Positions 42,928 through 51,507 of a DNA stretch of 51,629 bases are shown here, in pieces. Numbering within the stretch: position 1 is the stretch's first letter; every line of letters begins with the position of its first letter. The DNA comes from Parvularcula sp963922235. GTDB taxonomy: Bacteria; Pseudomonadota; Alphaproteobacteria; Caulobacterales; Parvularculaceae. A program made the translations under genes and the position numbers. The notes beneath the pieces are model-generated. The model was not told where the DNA came from. It saw only the letters and a program-made list of their open reading frames with translations, and searched no databases. The stretch spans positions 1-51,629 of the forward strand of contig CAWUIJ010000002.1 in the NCBI GenBank assembly GCA_963922235.1. The letters run 5' to 3'.

Positions 42928-43336
42928 GGAGGCCAATCCTGCCTGTATAAGGCTCTACTGTCAGAACGTGCTGACGCCGGCCTCCAACGAGCAGAAACGT
43001 CTGTCCCGCGTTTGGCCCCCCATTCCGAAAGTGCAAAGGAGTTGTCCAAGTGGACGTTATCCGGTCTGGCCAAGGACGCACCCCTTCTCGGATGGTGACG
43101 ACATAGCCTTGCTCGGTTGGAAAGGCAGAGCATTCGCGGCCCGTCATCACCGAATGCTCGCGACATGCCATGAGATCGGATTTGAGCTCTTCAGAAAACC
43201 GCTGAAGCACAATGCGAGCACCAATAGCACTTTGCTGAATCGAAACACCGACCATACCCATCAGCAAACTGATGACTGCCAGGACAATCAAAAGTTCCAA
43301 AAGCGTCAGGCCGTTCTCATCGCCATGTGTCATCAT
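42917..43336 (-). CDS. gspH: Type II secretion minor pseudopilin GspH
   Basis: 139 residues from ATG 43336 (GAGGG 8 bases upstream); the open frame extends further but without a leader peptide. MMTHGDENG precedes LTLLELLIVLAVISLLMGMV, a prepilin helix with Glu +5. The segment LKSDLMACREHSVMTGRE matches the GspH region after the helix. First gene of the minus-strand operon, divergent from gspE across 95 bases that should contain both promoters. Confidence 0.83.
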   Translation of the reverse strand: MMTHGDENGLTLLELLIVLAVISLLMGMVGVSIQQSAIGARIVLQRFSEELKSDLMACREHSVMTGRECSAFPTEQGYVVTIREGVRPWPDRITSTWTTPLHFRNGGPNAGQTFLLVGGRRQHVLTVEPYTGRIGLHAE

Positions 43337-43431
43337 ATTCAGTGCCCTCGATGCTGACGCCGCTGTGAGTTCTTGAATCACACGAGGTTTAGGGCAAATT
43401 GCCAGAAAGTTGAACACACTACGCAGGAAGC

Positions 43432-45042
43432 ATGCCCATGTTCGATGCTCAACAAGACCGATCGCTACGGCCTGCTCAATCGGCGCCTGCGTTCCTCGAA
43501 CATCTTGAAAAAGAAGGCCAGTTGAAGGCAGGAGACGCTCGACGCGTCAGTGAACTCGGCAGACAAACGGGCGAACGTTGGGACCAAGTGCTTTGTCAGC
43601 TTGGCCTCGCAGAAGAAAAGACACTCCTGCTTTGGCTGTCAGAATACACTGGCCTCAGTGAGGCGCCAGATGTTGAACCGGCGCCCCAAAGCGCCCCCAA
43701 TATCAACGGGTCTTTTCTCATCAAGCACAGGGTCATCGACTTCACCACAGCTGGATCGACGCCCACCTTTGGCTTCGTCGACCCTTTTGATGACAAAGCC
43801 CGATCTGGGGTGGCGTTCGCTGTCGGGCAGCATGATGCTGTTTTGATCAGCGCCAGCCGTTTCAATCGCCTCTCCCGACGTCGTGAAAGCACCGACTACG
43901 ATTTTGATCTGCCGTCGGATTTTAGTTCCGACGCGTCGCGTCTGCGCGATCTTGCAAGTTCAGAACCCATTGTTCGGCGTGTCGAGGCCTTGATCACCGA
44001 TGCCGCCAGTGCCAGCGCGTCGGATATCCACATAGAACCTAAAGCCGCCTCCTACGAAGTCTTGCATCGGAGGCACGGCACACTGGCGCCGGTTGATCGG
44101 TTCTCGCCGGGTGAAGGCCTCGCCGTTATTTCGCGGCTCAAGATCTTAAGTGCACTGGATATCGCCGAACGAAGACGCCCCCAAGACGGCCGCCTGACTT
44201 TTCCGGTCGGTGGTCGGAACATCGACCTGCGCATCTCAACCGTTCCATCGGCATACGGTGAAAGCGTCGTCATGCGTCTGCTTGATCAGTCATCCGTCAG
44301 CCTTGAACTTAGCAAGTTGGGGTTTTCTGACCAGCAACTCCAAGAGCTCCGGGGATTTACATCCGCACCCCACGGCATGGTTCTGCTGACGGGGCCAACG
44401 GGTAGCGGGAAAACCACAACACTCTACGCCATGCTGAGGGAGCTTGCGAGCACACGGAGGAAGATCATGACCATCGAAGATCCGATTGAGTATCGGATCG
44501 ATGGCATTCTTCAGTCACAGGTGAACCCGCAGATTGGTGTCACCTTTGCATCCGCCCTCCGATCCTTCCTACGGCACGATCCTGATGTCATGCTGGTGGG
44601 AGAGATTCGCGACAAGGAAACCGCCGAGATTGCTATGCAAGCAGCCCTCACAGGCCACCTGGTGCTATCGACCTTGCATACCAACGATGCACCCTCCGCA
44701 ATCACACGGCTGCGAGATTTGGGTGCTGAGGACTTTCTCATTTCTGCCACTTTGTTAGGCGTCGCGAGCCAGCGTTTACTGGGCACCGTGTGTCGAGCTT
44801 GTGGCGGCAAGGGTTGCTCCGTTTGCGCCCAAACGGGTATCGACGGACGGGTTGCCGTCGCCGAAATTTTGTCTTTTGACGAGACCATGAAAGCCCATCT
44901 CCGAGAGGGCCGGGAAGCCGAAGAGCTCATCGAGGCCTCCTCGTCCTATAAACCGATGAGCGTGACCGCAGCGCAGTTTGGTATGGAAGGAAAGGTCGCA
45001 CGCGAAGAGATAGCCCGCGTCCTAGGGAAACAGTCGGTGTAG
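43432..45042 (+). CDS. gspE: Type II secretion ATPase GspE
   Basis: 536 residues, cytoplasmic. The N-terminal GspE/MshEN-type domain (DQVLCQLGLAEEKTLLLWLS) is followed by the ATPase core: SASDIHIEPKAASYEVLHR, Walker A GPTGSGKT at 321-328, the Asp box TIEDPIEYRIDG, Walker B DVMLVGEIRDKETAEIA and the His box LSTLHTNDAP. The four-Cys zinc motif is present as CRACGGKGCSVC. It powers pseudopilus assembly with GspL and GspF. Two bases separate it from gspF. Confidence 0.95.
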   Translation: MPMFDAQQDRSLRPAQSAPAFLEHLEKEGQLKAGDARRVSELGRQTGERWDQVLCQLGLAEEKTLLLWLSEYTGLSEAPDVEPAPQSAPNINGSFLIKHRVIDFTTAGSTPTFGFVDPFDDKARSGVAFAVGQHDAVLISASRFNRLSRRRESTDYDFDLPSDFSSDASRLRDLASSEPIVRRVEALITDAASASASDIHIEPKAASYEVLHRRHGTLAPVDRFSPGEGLAVISRLKILSALDIAERRRPQDGRLTFPVGGRNIDLRISTVPSAYGESVVMRLLDQSSVSLELSKLGFSDQQLQELRGFTSAPHGMVLLTGPTGSGKTTTLYAMLRELASTRRKIMTIEDPIEYRIDGILQSQVNPQIGVTFASALRSFLRHDPDVMLVGEIRDKETAEIAMQAALTGHLVLSTLHTNDAPSAITRLRDLGAEDFLISATLLGVASQRLLGTVCRACGGKGCSVCAQTGIDGRVAVAEILSFDETMKAHLREGREAEELIEASSSYKPMSVTAAQFGMEGKVAREEIARVLGKQSV

Positions 45043-45044
45043 AG

Positions 45045-46226
45045 ATGGTCATCTTTCGACATATCGCGGTCAATGATGCGGGCCAGGTCACGCGCGGAAC
45101 GCTTCAAACGTCATCCAGGGACGAAGCAATCCGCGTGCTTGCATCCCGCGGTTTGACCCCAATCTCGATCAAACGAGACGTGCTGTCCGTTGGGCATATC
45201 GACTTTTCAGGACGTGGGCAGAAGGAACTCCTGACGCTTTATGATCAGCTAGCAACGCTGCTCAACTCTGGCATACCGCTTGCTGAGAGCTTGGCAGTTC
45301 TCGCGGATCGCCCGGGACGGATGGGGGTCCTCGCCAAACAAGTTTTGAACACAGTTCGGCAAGGCAGCACACTGGTGGAAGCGCTTGAGACCTCCGCTCA
45401 CGCACCCACGAGCCAAACTTTGGCGCTGATAAAAATCGGTGAGGAGACTGGCTCGCTTGGCAAACAGCTGGAACTGATCTCAGACAACCTCAAGCGAGCC
45501 AAGGCCTTCGAGAACGAAATGATAAGTGGGCTGATCTATCCGATCGTTCTCGCGTGCCTACTCACCGGTACGATCTTCTTTTTGGCCCATTTTATCTTAC
45601 CTCAGTTCGAGACAATTTTCGATCAGGGTGATGCGAACCTTCCGGCGGAAACAAGGATCGTTCTCGCTCTTGGAAGTTTTGTTCGGGATTGGGGTTGGAC
45701 GCTGCCGGGTTTCTTGGCCCTCTGCTATTTTGCTGGGAAAGCTGCCAGTCGGTTTGCCCCTCAAGAGACCGCGAGGGCCATTCACGCTATACCATTCACT
45801 GGCAAAATTGCACGAGAAGCGGACCTCGCCCGCTTTTGCCGCGGGCTTGGCACCCTTCTGGAGAGCAACACATCAATGGCCACCGCCTTACCTCTGGCGA
45901 CAACCTCGATCATCAACAGTGCGCTTCGAGGCGATATTGAGCGCTACACGGATCGCATTCGTCTTGGAGAGTCGGTGCAGTCTGCGCTTGGGCATCTCTT
46001 TCCCGCAGATGCAAGAGCATTGTTAGACGTAGGCGAACGAACTGGACAGTTGGGTTCACTCTCGCTGCGCACAGCGACTCTTCTCGAAACCCGATTGGCT
46101 GACAAACTGAAAACACTAGCCGGACTGATCGGTCCTTCGCTAACGATCCTCATGGGCGGCATGGTGGCGTTCGTGATTGCGGGTGTGATGATGGGAGTTT
46201 TGGGGCTCAATGACCTTGTTCAATAA
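45045..46226 (+). CDS. gspF: Type II secretion inner-membrane platform protein GspF
   Basis: 393 residues with the duplicated GspF domain. Repeat one contains LLTLYDQLATLLNSGIPLAES and IKIGEETGSLGKQLELISDN. Repeat two contains LARFCRGLGTLLESNTSMATA and LLDVGERTGQLGSLSLRTATL. Three membrane helices: LIYPIVLACLLTGTIFFLAHF, the GWTLPGFLALCYFAG region, and the C-terminal ILMGGMVAFVIAGVMMGVL. It overlaps gspG by 17 bases. Confidence 0.94.
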   Translation: MVIFRHIAVNDAGQVTRGTLQTSSRDEAIRVLASRGLTPISIKRDVLSVGHIDFSGRGQKELLTLYDQLATLLNSGIPLAESLAVLADRPGRMGVLAKQVLNTVRQGSTLVEALETSAHAPTSQTLALIKIGEETGSLGKQLELISDNLKRAKAFENEMISGLIYPIVLACLLTGTIFFLAHFILPQFETIFDQGDANLPAETRIVLALGSFVRDWGWTLPGFLALCYFAGKAASRFAPQETARAIHAIPFTGKIAREADLARFCRGLGTLLESNTSMATALPLATTSIINSALRGDIERYTDRIRLGESVQSALGHLFPADARALLDVGERTGQLGSLSLRTATLLETRLADKLKTLAGLIGPSLTILMGGMVAFVIAGVMMGVLGLNDLVQ

Positions 46227-46659
46227 CAACAACCGAAGTGCTTCGCCGACGAGCCGCGAGCGTGGCCTAACTCTGGTCGAGCTCTTGGTGGTTCTTGCAA
46301 TCCTTGCCTTTCTTGCAACACTCGTGGCACCGCGTGTGATTGGCTATTTAGGACGCGCCAAGACGGATACTGCGCGTGCACAGCTTGCCAATATCGCCAC
46401 CGCCCTCGAGCTCTATGCGATCGACTATGGCACCTACCCCCTGCCCGAAGCAGGCCTTGAACGCTTGGTCACCGCAGGCGACCACGACCCACTCTGGCTG
46501 GGGCCTTACCTCAAAGACAAAGAAGGACTGACCGACCCTTGGGGGCGTGCCTATCTCTACACCATCAACGAGCAGGGAACCGTTTTCACCGTCTCGACCC
46601 TCGGGCGTGATGGGGCTGAGGGGGGAGCCGGTGAGGATGCTGATTTAGCCAAAAATTAG
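46210..46659 (+). CDS. gspG: Type II secretion major pseudopilin GspG
   Basis: 149 residues. A leader ending SRERG precedes LTLVELLVVLAILAFLATLV, with Glu +5, then APRVIGYLGRAKTDTARAQL. The C-terminal part has the GspG signature YGTYPLPEAGLERLV, GPYLKD, DPWGRAYLYTI and FTVSTLGRDGAEGG, including Asp residues of the usual calcium site. It is the main pseudopilus subunit and needs a prepilin peptidase (GspO), which is not encoded in this window. Confidence 0.95.
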   Translation: MTLFNNNNRSASPTSRERGLTLVELLVVLAILAFLATLVAPRVIGYLGRAKTDTARAQLANIATALELYAIDYGTYPLPEAGLERLVTAGDHDPLWLGPYLKDKEGLTDPWGRAYLYTINEQGTVFTVSTLGRDGAEGGAGEDADLAKN

Positions 46660-46728
46660 CGAGGCTTGGCTGCGAACTGTTCATCGCTAAGGTGATCTTG
46701 TATCTATTCTCCTATCAGGGGCAGAACC

Positions 46729-47628
46729 GTGCAGATCCTAGGATTTTCAAGACAATGGGCAGACCGCCTCGCTCCGCGGGTCGCCCGCGCCGTTTTTGAA
46801 ACCGACCGCCGGGTTTGGCAGGTTTTACGATGGCTCACTTTGGGCATTGCGCGAGCTTTACCGCCGCAAAGACGATCCATCCTCGCTCCATTGCGAACAA
46901 CAACACGTTCCCACCTCCGCTTTGCCACCCTCGGCTCCGATCAGGTTTTTTGGACGACTGGCATTCTGCCCCGTGAAATCCTGGGCGAGGCGAACACTGC
47001 GATGGCCATGCAGATCAAACACCTCTCACCAATTCCTCCGCATGAGGCCTGTTTTGCCATTGGAAATAGGTCTCGAAATATTCTGGAGACCGATGATGTG
47101 GCTGTGTGCCTGGTGCGCAAGACAACACTCAAGCAGATCGACAAGCCCGTTGTTCGGGCCAAACGAGCTGATCAGCATGTCTTTTTCCTCTCTGACACCT
47201 ATCTGGGGATGAAAGGTAGGCAGCTTGCCAGTTCTCGATTAGCCCAAGGCCTCGCGCTCACTCTTTTTCTTGCTCTTAGCTTGAACAGTTATGGCCACAG
47301 AGCCGCGGCATATTACGTCAGCGAACAAGAACGCCTCACATCCGTGATCAGAGAATTGAGGGCGGATGTCGCTGCGCTTGATGATTTGAGTGGATCCTAT
47401 TCTGCAGTCGAGTCCTCCAGCCTAGCGAACTATCTCGCGAGCCCAGATCAAGCTGATAATGTCGTTCTTCTCAGTCTCTTTTTGACCTCTCGGCAACAAG
47501 AAGCCAGCGGTTTTGTCAAAGGGCCAGGACATCTGCCCGCTGATGTTCAAGTCTTAGAGATGCCGAGCCAACAGCGAAGAGAGGCCTACCGACCAGTGAG
47601 ATGGATTGGCCAACAGTCCAATGACTAG
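46729..47628 (+). CDS. gspL: GspL-like type II secretion assembly protein
   Basis: 299 residues from GTG 46729 (AGGGG upstream). The cytoplasmic half (about residues 1-160) resembles a reduced GspL/PilN-type domain with IKHLSPIPPHEACFAI. One membrane helix (about 165-190, LAQGLALTLFLALSLNSYG) precedes a coiled-coil and small periplasmic domain. Shorter than classic GspL. It links GspE to GspM in the inner membrane. Assignment depends on topology and position as much as on sequence. Confidence 0.75.
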   Translation: MQILGFSRQWADRLAPRVARAVFETDRRVWQVLRWLTLGIARALPPQRRSILAPLRTTTRSHLRFATLGSDQVFWTTGILPREILGEANTAMAMQIKHLSPIPPHEACFAIGNRSRNILETDDVAVCLVRKTTLKQIDKPVVRAKRADQHVFFLSDTYLGMKGRQLASSRLAQGLALTLFLALSLNSYGHRAAAYYVSEQERLTSVIRELRADVAALDDLSGSYSAVESSSLANYLASPDQADNVVLLSLFLTSRQQEASGFVKGPGHLPADVQVLEMPSQQRREAYRPVRWIGQQSND

Positions 47629-48154
47629 CCTCACGTCACCACTGAAGCTCAGCCATCGCCAGGCTGCATTTGCCGCCTTGCTCGTGGTGTTTCTTGGATT
47701 GTGCGCGGCGATCGCGAGCCTTCTGAGCTTTGCCATCAAACCGGTGATCACTGCTATCGACAAACGCAAGCAAACGACGGAACTAGCAAGCCGCGGACAG
47801 GTGCTTGCTCAGGCAAAAGCAGATCATCTCAGTGCCTGGCCACCCACTGTCGAAATATCTATTGCCGATTTGACAGCCTCCCTATCAAATCATTCCGCAA
47901 GCGGAATGCGAATAACGACCTCGCCCTCCGACCAGCTTTGGAGCTCCGATTGCTGCGTTTTGATTCGCATAGAGGCGATCGGTCATGGGCCTCGCGATTC
48001 CATCACCGCCTGGGCAAAGAACCTTCCTTTTGACCGCGCAAAAGTTGAATCGCTTTCGATTGATGCCGCCGAGCAAAGCACAGACATCACGCTCCGAGCG
48101 ACGTTCCTATTCCTCTTAAGTTCAGCATCGACGCTCGAAGAGGAAAGCCCATGA
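47621..48154 (+). CDS. gspM: GspM-like type II secretion protein
   Basis: 177 residues from ATG 47621, which overlaps the gspL end by 8 bases; an upstream in-frame TTG (47606) is less likely. A short cytoplasmic tail is followed by one helix (AAFAALLVVFLGLCAAIASL) and a periplasmic domain of ferredoxin-like size with SISDLTASLSN-like and ITAWAKNLPFDRAKVESL segments. Topology, size and place after gspL match GspM. Sequence similarity is weak, as usual for this subunit. Confidence 0.72.
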   Translation: MTSLTSPLKLSHRQAAFAALLVVFLGLCAAIASLLSFAIKPVITAIDKRKQTTELASRGQVLAQAKADHLSAWPPTVEISIADLTASLSNHSASGMRITTSPSDQLWSSDCCVLIRIEAIGHGPRDSITAWAKNLPFDRAKVESLSIDAAEQSTDITLRATFLFLLSSASTLEEESP

Positions 48155-48591
48155 CGCGTCTTTGGACCCTTTGGCTTCTTTGCCCCCTCACCTTTTTAAG
48201 CGCCCAGGTTCTTCCCATTCCGACTGTGCCTTTTGACAAAGAGGATGATATTTCCAGTCTTCATACAGATCTTCTCGGGCCATCACTGCCGCATCTGCTC
48301 GCACGGTTAAACCGGAGCGCCTTACCAGATCGACCGAAGCCCGAACCCATCCAACAGCGCACAGCAACCCCGCTCGCGGAACCTCATCCAATTGCACGCA
48401 GTGTGGTGAGAGGGGTGATCCAGTCCGATCAAAAGCGAATTCTTCTTATAGAACACAGTGCTGGGGTCACGTCCTTACAAGTGGGCGACACACTTTATGG
48501 CTACACGCTAAGTTCGATCGGATCGAACTCAGTCAGTTTCCAGAATGATAGCGAAACGATAGCGCTACCTGTGCATGCAGGTGCGCAATGA
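48151..48591 (+). CDS. gspC: GspC-like protein with HR domain
   Basis: 146 residues. An N-terminal helix or signal (TRLWTLWLLCPLTFLSAQVL) is followed by a Pro-rich linker and an HR-like domain (ARSVVRGVIQSDQKRILLIE, LQVGDTLYGYTLSSIGSNSV), which in GspC binds the secretin N0 domain. No PDZ domain is present. It overlaps gspM by 4 bases and gspD by 4 bases. It connects the inner-membrane platform to the outer-membrane channel. Confidence 0.72.
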   Translation: MTRLWTLWLLCPLTFLSAQVLPIPTVPFDKEDDISSLHTDLLGPSLPHLLARLNRSALPDRPKPEPIQQRTATPLAEPHPIARSVVRGVIQSDQKRILLIEHSAGVTSLQVGDTLYGYTLSSIGSNSVSFQNDSETIALPVHAGAQ

Positions 48592-50651
48592 CGATGACGT
48601 ACACATCTTTTCTAGGCAAGTGCTCAACTCTTGCGCTGGCATCTGCCGGAATCATCGCCCTGACGGGTTGCGCCAACCGAGGCCCCCGGCTTGAAGTCGA
48701 TTCCATTAGCCAAGTCCCCATAGCGATTTCCAATGATCAGAACAGTGATTTCTCGCCCGATGAAGCCCCGGAGGCTTCACGCACCGAATCCCGAGTGACA
48801 GAAAGGTGGTACCGGGGAGCTCCGTCATTAAGCCTCGGCGCTAATGATTACAGTTTCCGATCTGAGACCCTACAGCTCGACTTTATCGATGCTGACGTCC
48901 GTGAGGTGGTACGAAGCGTTCTGGGCGAGGCTTTGGGTGAGACTGTGATCATCGGTACAGGAATCTCCGGCCGCGTCACACTGAGCTCGCCTGGCGCGGT
49001 TCCGACGAGCGAAGCTTTGGACGCCCTTGGCCAAGTTTTACGCGCATCTGACTTGGCATTGGTTCGATCTCCAAGCGGTTTCTTGCTCGAGCGCAGCGAG
49101 ACTGGTCCTCGCAACCAAACAAGCCCAACCGATTTTGATGCGGGTACCGACATCCTAGTGGTCCGCAATACGCAACCTTCGTCACTTCTTTCTGTGACCA
49201 ACGCTTTTGCGCCGGAAGAAATCGAAGCTAGGGCCGATGACAGCCGGCGGATCATTTTCCTATCAGGTCCTTCGCCTCAAGTGGAAGACTACGCCGAAAC
49301 CCTCCGCCGCTTCGATCTTCCACAACTGTCGGACCGCGTGTTCGGCCTCATTGATGTCCAATTTGCTGGTGTTGAAGAAATCTCAGCTGAGCTCACACCG
49401 CTTCTGGAAGAGACGCTCGGGAGTGCTTTCAGTGTAATCAACGTGATACCGCTGACACGCCTCAACCAGATCTTCGTGGCCACAGCGACCCACGAGCAGT
49501 TTGACCAGGTCCAGTCCTGGGTTGAGCGCCTCGATCGCCAGGCCCTCGGCGACGAGCCACAGCTTTACTACTACGTCGCTCAAAATGCTCCCGCTACGGA
49601 ATTAGCGGAGCAGGTGAGCGCCATCTACTCTGGAATAGCGATGCCCACCCGCGATCTCGCGGTATCGCAGCCAGGCGAAGCGGTGAGCACCAGGGATCGC
49701 GCTTTTGCTGCAACGAGCTCTCAGCGCCTGGTCACATCTCCGTTTGGAAGTAACCGAGACTTCTCCATTGTTCCCGACGAGCTCAACAACGCCTTGATCA
49801 TTCGTGCAACGGGGACGGAGTATCGTGAGATCCAAGATATCCTGAGGCGCATGGATGTGTTGCCGAAGCAGGTTCTGATTGAGGTCACTATCGCGGAAGT
49901 GACGCTGAACAAAGATCTGCAATTTGGTGTGAGGTGGTTCTTTGCCGAGGGCGATTTTTCAGGCTTCTTCCCTGATCCAGTGGGGGTGACGGACGGTGCC
50001 GTGAACCTTCCTGCCGTGTCCCCCAGTTTATCAGCGACGTATATTGATGGGCTGGGTATCGGTGCGGCACTGAATGTTCTTGAAACAGTCACCGACATCA
50101 GCGTGATTTCCACACCATCCATCCTTGTTCAGAACAACCAAACAGCCAGCCTGCAGGTCGGCGACCAGATCCCGGTGGTCTCTCAGCAAGCCCAGAGCGT
50201 CAATGCAGGTGATGCGCCTGTTTTGAGAAGCATTCAGCAGCGCGACACAGGGGTGATTCTGCAAGTCGAACCACGGATCAGTGGTACCAATTCTGTCGTG
50301 CTCACTATCGATCAGGAAGTCTCCGACTCCATTCCAACGACCACGTCTGATATTGATAGCCCGACCATCCGGCAACGCCAGTTTTCGTCGACGGTCGCCG
50401 TTGAAAGCGGGACCACCATTGTTCTTGGCGGATTGATTAGCGATACGGACAATGGGTCGAGGACAAGCATTCCCGTCCTTGGCAACTTGCCCCTGCTCGG
50501 CCCCCTCTTCAGAGACACATCGACGTCGCAGCTGCGCACAGAATTGGTTGTTTTCCTCACGCCACGGATTATCGATAATCCTGAGGACCACGAAGCGACG
50601 ATCCAGTACTTCCAGAACCGACTGGAAAACGTCCTTCTGCTGACAGAATAG
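48588..50651 (+). CDS. gspD: Type II secretion secretin GspD, predicted lipoprotein
   Basis: 687 residues. The N-terminus carries a lipobox (ALTGC, Cys28), so the secretin may be self-anchored like the liposecretin HxcQ instead of needing a pilotin. The N0/N1 region begins LQLDFIDADVREVVRSVLGE; further N-domains follow (FGLIDVQFAGVEEISAELTP), then the secretin core: VEVTIAEVTLNKDLQFGV-like segment, SVISTPSILVQNNQTASLQV with GDQIPV, and VVLGGLISDT, VLGNLPLLGPLFR, LVVFLTPRII. It forms the outer-membrane pore. Last gene of the T2SS operon; an NMO remnant starts 7 bases after its stop. Confidence 0.94.
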   Translation: MTMTYTSFLGKCSTLALASAGIIALTGCANRGPRLEVDSISQVPIAISNDQNSDFSPDEAPEASRTESRVTERWYRGAPSLSLGANDYSFRSETLQLDFIDADVREVVRSVLGEALGETVIIGTGISGRVTLSSPGAVPTSEALDALGQVLRASDLALVRSPSGFLLERSETGPRNQTSPTDFDAGTDILVVRNTQPSSLLSVTNAFAPEEIEARADDSRRIIFLSGPSPQVEDYAETLRRFDLPQLSDRVFGLIDVQFAGVEEISAELTPLLEETLGSAFSVINVIPLTRLNQIFVATATHEQFDQVQSWVERLDRQALGDEPQLYYYVAQNAPATELAEQVSAIYSGIAMPTRDLAVSQPGEAVSTRDRAFAATSSQRLVTSPFGSNRDFSIVPDELNNALIIRATGTEYREIQDILRRMDVLPKQVLIEVTIAEVTLNKDLQFGVRWFFAEGDFSGFFPDPVGVTDGAVNLPAVSPSLSATYIDGLGIGAALNVLETVTDISVISTPSILVQNNQTASLQVGDQIPVVSQQAQSVNAGDAPVLRSIQQRDTGVILQVEPRISGTNSVVLTIDQEVSDSIPTTTSDIDSPTIRQRQFSSTVAVESGTTIVLGGLISDTDNGSRTSIPVLGNLPLLGPLFRDTSTSQLRTELVVFLTPRIIDNPEDHEATIQYFQNRLENVLLLTE

Positions 50652-50658
50652 CGCGCGT

Positions 50659-50784
50659 TCCAGCGGCATGGTCGCGGGGCTAATCAATGACATCCCGACA
50701 TGTCAGGAACTCATCGACCGCATCATGGGCGAAGCCGAAGCCATCATCCATGAGCGGCTGTCGGGTTTCTCGAAGGCCGGGTGA
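50659..50784 (+). pseudogene. NMO 3'-end remnant, copy 3
   Basis: 126 bases matching the last part of the NMO gene, stop included, starting right after gspD. Nine codons differ from copy 1, eight synonymously; the ninth (Cys to Ser) is at the edge of homology. It shares some variants with copy 2 (GGG-CT, AAT, GGT-TTC) but not others, so the three copies are mosaic. It marks the right side of the island. Confidence 0.92.
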
Positions 50785-50810
50785 GAGCGACTAGCATTCC
50801 ATCAAATCAG

Positions 50811-50833
50811 TGACCAGAGTATTACTCTGGTCA
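50811..50833. terminator. Perfect hairpin after NMO copy 3
   Basis: TGACCAGAGT and ACTCTGGTCA form a perfect 10-base stem around ATT. It lies between the NMO remnant and the convergent lipoprotein stop, 4 bases from the latter. No long T-run. Same position as the hairpins after copies 1 and 2. Confidence 0.6.
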
Positions 50834-50837
50834 TCAT

Positions 50838-51488
50838 TCAATCCCTATAATAAGTCCGGCGGAAGGTTATCGGAGTGAGTGGTCCACCGGCTGGCAATAC
50901 GATTGCATCAGAGAGATCGAGCGTACACTGGTCGGCGGATTGGAACTCGACGCCAATCTCAATGCTAAACGCTACCACGTTTCCCGGAGCAACAGTTCCA
51001 CCACCCTTAGGCACGGGCACAAACTGGCCGCCGGTAGCTCTATCGCGACGCCCAGGACTCACGTACTCGGCTTCCGGAGCGACGTTCCCAAATCGCGCCT
51101 TAACCTTATACGCTTTATCGTCACTTGCAGCCTCCAAGACAGAAGAATCGCACGGCTCAACTAGACGAATTTTATCCGTATCCACGAAAATGTTTTCATG
51201 TGTGCTTGGGCCTACAAATATGCTGATACGAGGAACGATTGGTCCGCCCTCAGTGTATTCGGCAAATCGGTCGATATCGATCGCTGAAACTCGAACGACA
51301 CCCGCACTTGGGTCGCCCGGTCGCCTCCATCGTACCCACTGGTTTTTCGGCTCAAAGTCTCCAAAGCGTGAGCCGGTCCACCCTCCCTCAGCATCGGGTA
51401 TTAGGGCCAAATGCTTGGGGAGGGATAACTGACAGGCTCCAGCTACCACGCACAAGGCCACCAGAAACGATCGAGTGTAATCGGTCAT
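50838..51488 (-). CDS. Lipoprotein, orphan paralogue of the 33343-33951 candidate immunity protein
   Basis: 216 residues from ATG 51488 (AGGTGG upstream); an ATG at 51518 would overlap the neighbouring gene and break the signal. MTDYTRSFLVALCVVAGAC is a lipoprotein signal with Cys19. The middle PCDSS motif and the C-terminus QCTLDLSDAIVLPAGG match the lipoprotein behind the full rhs gene. No toxin tip for it is visible in the window. It converges on NMO copy 3 across a hairpin. It may be a spare immunity gene left from an older cassette; this is inference. Confidence 0.6.
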   Translation of the reverse strand: MTDYTRSFLVALCVVAGACQLSLPKHLALIPDAEGGWTGSRFGDFEPKNQWVRWRRPGDPSAGVVRVSAIDIDRFAEYTEGGPIVPRISIFVGPSTHENIFVDTDKIRLVEPCDSSVLEAASDDKAYKVKARFGNVAPEAEYVSPGRRDRATGGQFVPVPKGGGTVAPGNVVAFSIEIGVEFQSADQCTLDLSDAIVLPAGGPLTPITFRRTYYRD

Positions 51489-51507
51489 GTATCCACCTCT
51501 CTCTTGC

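Noticed and set aside
30877..50784. NMO repeats as attachment sites of an integrase-driven island
   Set aside because: Direct repeats at a gene's 3' end would suit this, but no integrase or recombinase gene lies between them, the copies differ in length, and one junction is explained by the shared 12-base word. Not fully excluded.
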